NCBI GenBank assembly: GCA_977006965.1
Contig: OZ345378.1
Coordinates: 1,240,001 to 1,304,000, forward strand
Length of the DNA stretch: 64,000 bases
DNA from: Phymatolithon calcareum
Lineage: Eukaryota > Rhodophyta > Florideophyceae > Hapalidiales
Reading direction: 5' to 3'
A program made the translations under genes and the position numbers. The notes below the pieces were generated by a model that saw only the letters and a list, made by a program, of their open reading frames with translations, ran no database searches and was not told the DNA's origin. Shown piece after piece: positions 19,900 through 30,000 of this stretch; positions within the stretch are counted from its first letter, which is position 1; the number at the start of each line of letters is the position of its first letter.

Positions 19900-20504
19900 A
19901 CATTCTAACTTATTGGTACTGTACGTAAGGGAGACGGGAACTAATACAATTGAAGTAATGAGAGAAACTCATTTTGTCGCGTCTATTGCCAAATCAGTCT
20001 CAAGCTGGTCGCTGTGTCTGAATTAACTTTCATAAAAGAGCTCATTGCACATTGTATGGCTGCGCTCTGTGTCCTACTGCACCGGCTCCTCCGTCCACCG
20101 AGGCCATAGGTACAATGAAACAACCCATGTACGGGAACAGATCATTAGGATATCAAGTCGTAAGATGCGTCTGTTTAGATATCTAACCGCGACAGATCGC
20201 GATGTCCAAATGACGTGGAGTGCTCTAGTGTATAGAAAGACAAAACACGCATTCAACACAGATATTTGTTTTTCTAACAAAGCACACCACCGCAGAGCAA
20301 ACTTTGTTCAAGGAGATGAAGCACTCAGGACGAGTTTCCAGAACAGGACATGGAATAGGTAGAAGTTAATATGCTTTAGTCCTTTGGAGCATTTGAAAAT
20401 GGCAGTAACCGAACATGGTTCGCCCAACTCGCGCACTTTGAAGCCGATCCATCTTAAAAAAACTAAACCCAACCTACTACTCTGCCACTAAAACAACTTG
20501 CCAG
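19900..20504. other. Convergent intergenic region
   Basis: Shared 3' flank of LEO1 and the nucleoporin gene. A 105-codon plus-strand frame at 20045-20362 is not recognisable and is probably chance. Confidence 0.4.
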
Positions 20505-23500
20505 CTATTTTCTTTGGGTTCGACGTACACGCACAAATCTACGGCCCCGTTGCTGTGTCGGAGCCGGTCTTCCTGATTGCCCCATAGCAAACTGGCCTGG
20601 TGCACTGGCACCCGCAGCTGGGCCTCCGAAAAGCGCTTGGGCGGCCTGTGATGGTGCCCCGAAGGCCGGTGACGGAGCCCCGAATGCTTGAGCTGGAAGA
20701 GATGGAGCACCAAATAATTTAGGTGCCTGGAACGGAGTCCCGAATGCCTGGGCAGTCTGGGACGGCGCCCCGAATGCCTGAGTCCCTTGGGATATTGCTC
20801 CAAACGGCTGAGCTGCAGACGCTCCAAACGCTTGCGAATTACCCCCAAATGGCTCAGTCGCCCCGAAAGGTTGAGACGCTTGTGAAGAAACCCCAAAAGG
20901 CTGTGATGTGACCCCGAAGCCGGGAGGCGCACTTTGCTGGAATCCCCCGAAAGCACCAGAGCCAGTTCCTCCAAATGCAGCTGCTGCAGGTCCACTTGAT
21001 GCTGCACTGAAAGGCATTCCCGAACTAGGTGCGGCAACTGATGGTGTTCCGAATGAAATACTTGCTGACGGCCCACTTGACGATCCACCAAAAGGAATTT
21101 GAGGTTTGGCCACAGGAGCCGACGCCGGCGCTGAAAACACGAACGGCTTAGTCGGTGCTGCTCCAGACGGATTGAAGGTAGAGGGGAATGCTTTGGCGAA
21201 AGGACCATCAGCAGATGATGCCCCGAACGGATTTGAGGAATTTGACTGACTTGCCGCTTGCGACGGTAAGCTCCTGCCAAAGACAGAAGTGCTCGGTGTC
21301 CCGAAGGGATTCGCGGGGGCTGTTGCAGACGAGGATGCAGCTTGTCCGAAGGCCGGTTTTGCCAATGCAGAATCGCTCTGAGCGGGAGCTGAAGACATGC
21401 CGCCCCCCTGAGAAGAGGCAGGAGCAGAAAACGAAAAGCTCAGTGCACCAGTTGAACTACTGTTATTAGGACCTCCCGCTGTTACCGGAAACACAGGTTT
21501 TGCCTGCTCCGACGCAGAGGAAGATGTTGCACCAAAAGTGAAACCAGAAGATTTACCAGTACCACTGGTCGCAGGCTGACTGGTACTCAAAGTGAAAGGC
21601 TTGCTTTCAGACTCAGCGGGCTGCTTAGCCGGCAATGCAAACAATGGGGCAGCAATCGTGGGTTTCACACCGGAAGAGGACGGAGCAGCACCGAACCCAG
21701 CCTTCAGAGGATCAGTCTTCAATGGTTCTGGCACATTGCCTCCTGATTCAGCTGGAACTGACGCTTGTCCAAACGCTGGCTGGTTCTTAGATGGCTCGGG
21801 TTCATTCTTAGTAGCTGTCTCGACGGTAGCTCCGGATGAAAATTTGGGAGCAACCACTGTCGACGCTACGCTTGCTTCCTTCCCGGCCCCAACAGCGCTG
21901 GCCGATGCTCCTCCAGTAGGAATGTCTGATCCGATTTGTGCACCAGGTGCTCGACCGGGTTTCAAAGTAGACACATCACCAGACGGTTGAAATGCGGCAA
22001 ACGGTGCAGGGGGAGTGGCGGTGTTCTTCGGGGCTACTTCCACTTTCTCAGTAGCATCATCGCCAGCCTTGTCATCAGCTTTTTGAGTAGCCTTTACAGC
22101 TTCAGGGTCCGAAACGTTCTTCGGCAATGGGATTGAGCCAAACGCCGGAGCGCCCTTTTTGTTCTCGACAGCTGACGATGGTCCATTCCCTGTAGAAGTA
22201 GATACAAATGGTGTTGCAGAGGCACTGGCGGAGGAACCAAACATTGCAGCGGAACTAGACACAGCAGGTACCGAGGACGAAGCAACGTTCATCTCTTTCT
22301 CCACAGTAGATTGTTTTGGAATAGTAAACATTGGGGGAGCTTTTGCTGCATCGTTCTTCTTGGCTTCACTATTTTTCGCGTCTTCACTAGGAGCACTTTG
22401 ATTCGCATTTATGGGCTCCGCAGTTGCCACAGGCGCTGCACTTGCCCGATCGGGAGGCATGTGTTTAGACGAAGGAACAGAAAAGACCTCACTGGCACCA
22501 AAGGTCACGGCCTTTGCTGCCTTCTTCAGGCTATCTGGAGGAGATTTAGAAAACAAGGGAGTCGGCTCCGTCGGGACAGTGTCAACCTTCTCTGTGCCTT
22601 TGACCATGTGCTCGGACTCCGTGGGTTGTGCCTTCTTTTCGATGCTTTCTTTGGTCTCTGAATCCGAGGGTTTGGTAACCGTGATTGGATTAAAACCAAA
22701 AGACTTTGAAGTCGGCTTGTGTTCCTCCACTTTCTTGGGACCATAAGAAAACACTGGAGGATTGGACGGAGACGGACGCTTCGAGGCTGGCTCAACATCA
22801 TCTGCACTCGACAGCATACCGCTCTTCCTCCCAGCACCTGAGTTTTCGTTACGCCCAATGTCGTTCTCAAGGATCTGTTCCTTGCTCACCGGCTCGACAG
22901 CCTTAGTGCCAAAAACTGACTTCCGTTCCTCGTCAGCCTTACTCTGCGCCAATGCATACGCCTTGAAAGCAGACCCAAGGTTCGACGCGGCGCCATAGGA
23001 GATGGTTCGTCGCTTGCGCGTTGACTCCCGCTCCAGTATATTTTTAACGCTACCTTCTTGCTCAATAGAAGACGACATGCTCCTCCTTTTGCTCCCCCGT
23101 CTCACAGGGGGATCATCAGCCCCAGAAAACAGACGACGCTTCTTGTCCAAAGAGTTCAAATCATCATGGGGCCGAGAGCCGCCATATCCTTCACCACGCC
23201 TGCGCTGAGGGCTGGAAGATGGACGAACAGTGCTCTGTCTATCTGGCATCCGAGCAAAAGCATTATCGGAGTTGGCAAAGTTAATACCACTGTCTGCCAC
23301 ACTCCGTCGCACTCGCTTCTCCGTCCCTTGAAGATCCTCATCATCTCTTGCCCTTTTCAGACTGGAAGGGGGAGGACCTAAAGGTGAAATAGGCTTGCGG
23401 TCAGCCACCAAAACTCGATTCTCTCGAGCAGTACGGCTCAAAGCTTCAAGAATTTTCTTCGCAGAGGATGCCATTGCAGCAGATCGATCCTCCTGACGCC

Positions 23501-26366
23501 ATTTTTGGATTGCTTGCATATCCTGAAGAGACTGATGTGCACCCGGACGACTGAAATCGACAGATCTTCTGCTCTTGCGTAAGTCATTCAACTTGCCACC
23601 ACTAGAACTTATTGCCCGGCGACGAAATGAGGCCATACCGGTAGAATGTCGCTTTGGGTTAAAAAGAGAGGATCCTGATCCCGGTTCCGCGCTGAAACTC
23701 GGTCCTGACCTGGGCAATCCTGGGCTGCTTCCACTTTGATTTGCAGCTGGTGTAAGAGGCACTCCAAAAGCTGAGCCAGACAAACGGTGAAAGTCCATAC
23801 TTCCAAAGCGCTCAGATGACGGCCTTCGTAGTGGAGGAGCCAAGGGCCTGGAGGCGCTGGCATTCTGAGCACACGATGTTGACACTGGACGATTGGATGG
23901 CGTGTGGCGAGCCGACGGTGTATACCTGTTAAACGTGCGAATAATGTCACTAGGCGTCGGAAAACCAGATGGTCTAATAGGAGTCGGTCGAGCTGGAGTC
24001 CGTCGCACCGGCGTTGGACGCGCCGGAATAAGACGGTCCTGAGTTGGACGCGTCTGGTCGAGTTGGTTTGAACGTTCCATAGCCGCTTTCTCCGCCGAAA
24101 TACCACCTTTCTCCGACTCGAAAGGAGAAGCGCCAGTCGATATTCGCACGGCAGCTGGTCTTGCACGAGGGTGTCCGCTGGGAGGTCGTTGCGATTGTGC
24201 GCCCCCGGCATCCCCACCGGCAACAGAACTGGAACCTACTGGAGGCTGTGACTGCCTTGCAATCGAAGCAGCCGGTCCTCCTTCAGCCCCGGCGAAAGCT
24301 AATGGAAGTCCTCGGCCTGTAGGAGAGGTGCCATCCATGTTACGTGGAGGACCAATAAGACTGGAGGTCGGATTCGCACTGTCACCCCTTGTAGGTGCAA
24401 GATTGATGTCCGAAGTGGAATTTGCAGGAGGGCCTGCATCTCTGTCTTGCAATTGAACACCGTCGATATGGGTTTCAGTTCTGGAGCTTTGGCGGGCATC
24501 AATATTTCCACTCCAATCAGGATGACCATTCGAAGCATTGGGGGATCTTTCCACGGCTGCAGCGGCAAGCTGGACCGGATTTCCTTCTGCGGAAGCAGAT
24601 CGCCCTCGTTGCAGGGCATTCACGGCCATTTCAGCAGCATTGCGTTGCAGAGACTGCCGCCTTAAGGCCCCGCGAGGAGCGGAGGATCCGGGGACGAGAC
24701 CAGGCGTATTGGGGGGAGCCAAAGGTAGTGCCGGTGGTCGATTTGTCCGAGGCTGAGTAGGAGTCACAGTTCCGGAGGTTCCACCTGCTGTGCGGTCGGG
24801 GTGAGTCACTTCGCGACCGACCACAAGCCGATTGGGAATGGACAAGTGGCCGCGCTCGTTCGAAGGGGAATGGGCGTTTGACGGTGGTGCACCTCTTCCT
24901 CCTGCGGCATCGACAGCGACAGTTCTTCCCTGCAAAAAGGCCATGCATAAGTCTCTTTCCACTGGGTTGATGAGCTCGCGAGTGCCGCTCGCGAGCTCCC
25001 TAATTGTGCGCTGCGCGCTTAAGCTTCCACCACCTCTGACAACGGTTGGGGAAATGTCGACGTGCGCATGAGAGGCAGCGCCCTGTGTGACACTGTTTGG
25101 GGTCGACGGCGGGGGCATATGAGAGACGATTTGCGATGGAGCAATATGACCTCGATTCTCACAGACAGGTCGATTGTCAGCAGGCTGCGTTGCGTACACT
25201 GTACTTTCGTTCACTCGAAAATCTTGAAGTCCGGTACTTGACATGGCAGCTGCAGGGGCACTCTGATGTGGAACGAGGGGATAGATCAAGGGGATAAGAT
25301 TTGAGCGCTGATTATCATCAGTTGCAGGCTGTAACGCACCAGGAGGCAAAGCGTTTTGGTCGGTCGCTTCTGACGGAATTGCGTTGCCATCCGGCAAAGC
25401 GCGAGATCCGGCAGGTTGCTCTGATTGGTCCTGACCGCAATTCGCGCGAGTAGCAGTAGTTGTCGTTGTAGTTCCTCTTCGACTTTCCAGTGCACTCGAA
25501 TTCGCATTCGGCATCTCAGTCGGTCGCGCATTTTCAGGAACATTGTCTTTACCGCCCTTAATTTTCCCAGGCGTCAAGGGCTGAGTCTCTTCTCCCTGAA
25601 ATGAAGATCCTGAGACTTTGTCAAGAGCTCTCTTCTTCAATTCAGATTTCGTACCTGACGAGGGGAGCCCAAGTTCCTTGCAGATTCCTCGAAGCGTCGA
25701 CGCAGTGGCGCCCTCGATTTCCGCGGCATTGGTTATTCCAGCACGACCCACAACACCACTGGTCGTTCTCGCACTCTGAACATGAGGCACAATTGGAAGC
25801 TGACGTTCCTGAACTGCTCCCCTGGGAGAGCGATCTTGTCGCAATTTCCTATCCAAAACATCCACTGGTGTGCTAGCGCATGGAGTTTGCGGTAAAGGCT
25901 CACTTATGGCGTCCGCTGGTATTTGGCGCGTATTTCTGCGCGTCACAGACCCTGCCTGGCGGGGTTCTGTTCCGGCATAATTAGCGCGACGACGCCGTGG
26001 ACGCAATGAATACCGGCTGCTCTCGCTGCCGTCATCTCCTCCGTGCTTTCCGTTTTGCACCCCAGTGCGGTGTTGCGACGCACGAGGTTGTCCCTGGATT
26101 GGGGCGGATGAAGCAAGAGCGATATCACTGGGCTTATCTCGCATATTTCTCGGCGCTGGAGACTGGCTGCGGATAGGCTTCTTACTGCAGGCAGGCTGCT
26201 GACTTGCAGCTACTTCAGCTCGATTGTCAGCCGGTACTCCTTCCTCTTCGAATTCCGAGTACGAATACGACGAGCCATCGGTATAATCAGGTCCATCTTG
26301 CTCCGGTTCGACTCTGTCACCTCCAAAAAAATTGCGCAAAGCGTCAAACACCCGCCGGCGCTGCAT
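20505..26366 (-). CDS. FG-repeat nucleoporin, nuclear-basket type with SAP-like motif
   Basis: An uninterrupted 1953-codon frame from ATG 26366. The N-terminus RRRVFDALRNFFGG can form an amphipathic helix like those of yeast Nup1/Nup60. An RYSLRPRRRR basic motif lies at about 118-127, and a SAP-like helix-turn-helix at 216-250 (T-L-R-G-I-C-K-E-L-G-L then K-S-E-L-K-K-R). The middle is Ser/Pro-rich and disordered. The last 600 or so residues carry many FG, FGAP, PFGA and GFG repeats, dense after about residue 1700. The protein ends GRRFVRVRRTQRK, a basic tail like those of plant Nup136/Nup1 and animal Nup153-type proteins. The combination suggests a basket nucleoporin that lines the pore and binds transport receptors. 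The exact orthologue is inferred. A SAP motif in such a protein is unusual. Confidence 0.8.
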   Translation of the reverse strand: MQRRRVFDALRNFFGGDRVEPEQDGPDYTDGSSYSYSEFEEEGVPADNRAEVAASQQPACSKKPIRSQSPAPRNMRDKPSDIALASSAPIQGQPRASQHRTGVQNGKHGGDDGSESSRYSLRPRRRRANYAGTEPRQAGSVTRRNTRQIPADAISEPLPQTPCASTPVDVLDRKLRQDRSPRGAVQERQLPIVPHVQSARTTSGVVGRAGITNAAEIEGATASTLRGICKELGLPSSGTKSELKKRALDKVSGSSFQGEETQPLTPGKIKGGKDNVPENARPTEMPNANSSALESRRGTTTTTTATRANCGQDQSEQPAGSRALPDGNAIPSEATDQNALPPGALQPATDDNQRSNLIPLIYPLVPHQSAPAAAMSSTGLQDFRVNESTVYATQPADNRPVCENRGHIAPSQIVSHMPPPSTPNSVTQGAASHAHVDISPTVVRGGGSLSAQRTIRELASGTRELINPVERDLCMAFLQGRTVAVDAAGGRGAPPSNAHSPSNERGHLSIPNRLVVGREVTHPDRTAGGTSGTVTPTQPRTNRPPALPLAPPNTPGLVPGSSAPRGALRRQSLQRNAAEMAVNALQRGRSASAEGNPVQLAAAAVERSPNASNGHPDWSGNIDARQSSRTETHIDGVQLQDRDAGPPANSTSDINLAPTRGDSANPTSSLIGPPRNMDGTSPTGRGLPLAFAGAEGGPAASIARQSQPPVGSSSVAGGDAGGAQSQRPPSGHPRARPAAVRISTGASPFESEKGGISAEKAAMERSNQLDQTRPTQDRLIPARPTPVRRTPARPTPIRPSGFPTPSDIIRTFNRYTPSARHTPSNRPVSTSCAQNASASRPLAPPLRRPSSERFGSMDFHRLSGSAFGVPLTPAANQSGSSPGLPRSGPSFSAEPGSGSSLFNPKRHSTGMASFRRRAISSSGGKLNDLRKSRRSVDFSRPGAHQSLQDMQAIQKWRQEDRSAAMASSAKKILEALSRTARENRVLVADRKPISPLGPPPSSLKRARDDEDLQGTEKRVRRSVADSGINFANSDNAFARMPDRQSTVRPSSSPQRRRGEGYGGSRPHDDLNSLDKKRRLFSGADDPPVRRGSKRRSMSSSIEQEGSVKNILERESTRKRRTISYGAASNLGSAFKAYALAQSKADEERKSVFGTKAVEPVSKEQILENDIGRNENSGAGRKSGMLSSADDVEPASKRPSPSNPPVFSYGPKKVEEHKPTSKSFGFNPITVTKPSDSETKESIEKKAQPTESEHMVKGTEKVDTVPTEPTPLFSKSPPDSLKKAAKAVTFGASEVFSVPSSKHMPPDRASAAPVATAEPINANQSAPSEDAKNSEAKKNDAAKAPPMFTIPKQSTVEKEMNVASSSVPAVSSSAAMFGSSASASATPFVSTSTGNGPSSAVENKKGAPAFGSIPLPKNVSDPEAVKATQKADDKAGDDATEKVEVAPKNTATPPAPFAAFQPSGDVSTLKPGRAPGAQIGSDIPTGGASASAVGAGKEASVASTVVAPKFSSGATVETATKNEPEPSKNQPAFGQASVPAESGGNVPEPLKTDPLKAGFGAAPSSSGVKPTIAAPLFALPAKQPAESESKPFTLSTSQPATSGTGKSSGFTFGATSSSASEQAKPVFPVTAGGPNNSSSTGALSFSFSAPASSQGGGMSSAPAQSDSALAKPAFGQAASSSATAPANPFGTPSTSVFGRSLPSQAASQSNSSNPFGASSADGPFAKAFPSTFNPSGAAPTKPFVFSAPASAPVAKPQIPFGGSSSGPSASISFGTPSVAAPSSGMPFSAASSGPAAAAFGGTGSGAFGGFQQSAPPGFGVTSQPFGVSSQASQPFGATEPFGGNSQAFGASAAQPFGAISQGTQAFGAPSQTAQAFGTPFQAPKLFGAPSLPAQAFGAPSPAFGAPSQAAQALFGGPAAGASAPGQFAMGQSGRPAPTQQRGRRFVRVRRTQRK

Positions 26367-27032
26367 TCCGGGTTCCGCGGTGAGGACGGATGACAGTGGG
26401 TACCTTCAGAAGGGGGCCAGTGTTTGCGAGTCTCAGGGATCCAGTACAGACGCGAGAAAAGACTTTTCTAGTTATGTAGACCAGCCTCGATTTGTCAATA
26501 CATTTTGTACACGTGTCTCACTCGATAAGTCATACCGCCGGCGAAACCGGAACCCTTTCTGCGAGACGTTTAGTTTCAGCCTTCCACGCCACCTGTCAAT
26601 GCAGCATTGGCTTGTAATGAAATATTGGTGTCCAAAAAAGTGCCACCAAAATTAACGGCCATGTGCCAAATTATTATTACAATTCAAGCTTCTAATTCAG
26701 AACACCTTCTCATTTGATGAATTTTTATAGACACATGTTCCGTTGTTGTTGGAATGTTTGAAATTAATGGGGAAAACCCCAGTAAGCGGGTCTTATGAAA
26801 CGGCTTGATGGGGGCGATGTGAGGCTCACTCTCACCTGCATTACAGTGAGGCAAGTCCATCAATGTGCACAACAAATATGGATCATATCCAGCCAAATTT
26901 CATTGTCGTTCACCTGCCAGTACACAGTGTGCATGAACGAGACATAAACCCCCTCGTCCTGGAGTTGAGCCGCTTGCACTACAGTACTAAACTCAATTCC
27001 TTCTTTCTGCTGCCGCCGCGAACAAGCCTGCA
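26367..27032. promoter_or_regulatory. Divergent promoter region, nucleoporin / SAP protein
   Basis: The 666 bp between two divergent start codons should hold both promoters. No TATA box is obvious. The frames at 26684-27228 are shadows. Confidence 0.5.
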
Positions 27033-30000
27033 ATGGCAGATGAACCTCCGTCACCAGCCACGTCTACCCCGCATCGCTACAACCTCCGTAACCGAGAATC
27101 TCTGGCGACTCCATCCAACTCTTTTTCCACGCGCACCCAACGCCGTCCCCGCACATCCACTTCAAGCGCCCGAGCCGATACACAGCTCCCTGCGAACATC
27201 GCGCAATGGCGCAAGGAAGACCTCATAGGAGAATGCAAAGAAAAAGGTCTGCAAACTGACGGTACAAAAGCTGTCCTCATCGCCCGAATCCGAGCGCATA
27301 GAGGCGTCGCAGCTCCCTCGCCAAGTCGTCGACCAGCTTCCCGCGCCTCAGATGGAAGTAGCATCCAAACTTCTCTTCGGAGGAGTCGCAGACAAACTAC
27401 CGTACCCACTGAGACGACGGCGAGTGAGACGAAGGAGTTCGAAACTCCCGTTGCGCGTTCTACGCGTACTAAAAGGCCGTCTGAACGTCCTACAACCGGC
27501 CGGAAGAGAGGTGTGCCGCCCACACGCACCCCGGCCACACGAACTCTTCCAAGACGGGCTGCTGCTGCCGCCTACCGCAGTGATCCTCCCGCAACAGGTG
27601 AAGAGTTATTGACGCCGCCTCAGGCCACGGCCAGAAAATTGCAGCTGGAAACTAATGCGCCCGCTCAAGCCCAGTCCGGGTCGACGCGTGCGCGATCCAA
27701 AGGGACTGCAGTCGAATCGAATACAGACGGTTACTCTTTTTCCCGGACTATAGAAGATGGGGGCTCGGAAACTGGCTCTGCGACAAAAGCAATGATGCGA
27801 CGTCGGGTGCCGCAATCCAACAGACCTGTTTCTGCTACTATGGTCAATTTTAATTCCAACCAACCTCTCGGAGCTGGTGAAGAGACACCGCCGCAGGAAA
27901 CTACTAGAAACTTACATCTGGAATCTAATGCGCCCGCCCAAGCGCAGTCCACGTCGTCGCGTGCACGATCAAAAGCAAACTCAAACGAAGATAATATCGG
28001 TGACGAATCTGTCGCCCTGTCTGTGGAAGATGGAGGTTCAGCTACGAGAGCAAGGACACGAAGTCGAGTTACCAAATCCAGCAAACCCGTTTTAGCCACT
28101 ATTAACAATTCTAACTCTAACCCTAAATCCATGGGTGACGTGAATTTCAATGCGGCCTCCGGTGAAGAAGAACAGGGAATTGAAGGCATGAAACGAAATG
28201 GCCTTCACTCAGGCAATGCTACCGACGCCCTTTCCAAGCTTCCTGCAAACTCAAGTGTTGGTGCAATGGGCATCGTCGAGGGCGGACAGCCAGGTGAGTC
28301 ATGTGCGAATGACAATGATTCTGTTGCGGCCGAAGCCTCCAAAACGGATGAAAATGTCTTTCCTGCTAGCGGCTTGGAAATTCACAAAGGTGAGGAGTCC
28401 GCACAACCTGTTGTCGCAGTACCAGACATGCCTTCTTCTGCCAACATTGTCGATATAGAACCAGATTTCAAATCTGTGCCAGATCAAAATGCGATGGAAG
28501 CTCTGGCTGTAGATCCAACCCAGACTTCAATGGAAGATGATTTGCAAAGCGAAAAACCGCAGGCTAGCGACAAGGCAATGGAAATAATTGTTGAAGATGC
28601 CCATGATGCACAAAAATCTGATCGTCTTGGAACGAAAGACTCGGACTCGCAAATTGAGAAGGAACCTAAAGGAGAGAAAGAGCAGAAGTATGCTCCAATG
28701 AGTCCTGCAATGGATGATGTTCCTCAAATCGATAAGCCGGCAGGTGATGTGAAAGCAGCTGAGGCGAATGCGGGTGGCGACGCGGTTATCCCAACTGTGG
28801 AAGATGGGGATGGCCTTCCCGAACTTCCTGCAATCTCAAGTGCAGATGCAATGGACATCTTCGGGAGCGAAGAGCCCGATGATGCTTCAGGCGAGTCGCT
28901 TGTGAAAGACAAAAATTCTGTTGCGGTCAAACCTGTTACAAATGTGCTCCTTGTTAGCGACTTGGGAAGTCACAAAGGTGAACAGATTGGTCAATCTGAT
29001 GTAGCAATGACAGATGTACGTCCGTCTGCCGACATAGTCGCAACAGAAACGGATGCGAAATCTGTATGGGAAGAACCTGCGGGCGATCCAGCTCCGGTTT
29101 CGAAGGAAGATGATTTGCCAGCCAAAAAGCTTGATGCCGACGACGAGAAGGTGATGAGTTCCGTTGTGGAAGATGTCAATGATGCGCAACAATCTGATTG
29201 TACTGGAATGAAACGTTCGGAATTGCAAATGGAACTGGAGCACGAAGAAGAGATGGAGCAGGAACATGCAACAAGGAGCCCCGCTGCAACGGATGACATA
29301 GTTCCTGCAAGCAATGACCCAGGAGATAACAAGAGGACAGATGATGATATTCTTGCAGCAAATTCAACAAGCTATGTTCATTCTGATGAGAAGGAAGAAA
29401 CTCTCGTAAGGGCGCCTGAGAGGGCTGGACCAGTTGATGTGTCGATGCCGGGTAATAATCATGTGGATGTACATTCTTCAGTCAATATCGTCGTTGCAGA
29501 AGGAGATGCCATGTCCGCACGAGATGAACTTGCTATCGAGGGTCCTTCTGCAGGCCCAGCCGAGGTTTCGAAGGACGATGATTTGCCAGCCAAAAAACTA
29601 GATGCCGACGTCGAGAAAGTGATGAGTTCAGTCGTGGAAGATACCAATGATGCGCAACTGTCTGATCGTCGTGGAACGAAAGATTCGGAAACGCGAACTG
29701 AATGCAAAGAAGAGAATGAGCAGGAGCGCACCTCAATAAGCCCCTCTGCAATGGATGTCGTTTTTCCTGAAAGCAGTAGCCCAACAGGTAACGAAATTGG
29801 CGAAGATCATGGAATTGCGGCTGACTCAACAAGCTCTGATCATGCTGATGAGAAAGAAGAACACAGAGGCAAGGCGCCTATTCTGGTACGTCGAATCCCT
29901 GTTAAGGAAAATGAACAAACTACTTCTTTGGATGCGGGAATTGAATGTGCAGGGGAAAGTGTGCCTTTCTCAAGGCATGTGAAGCAGTCCGTACATGACG

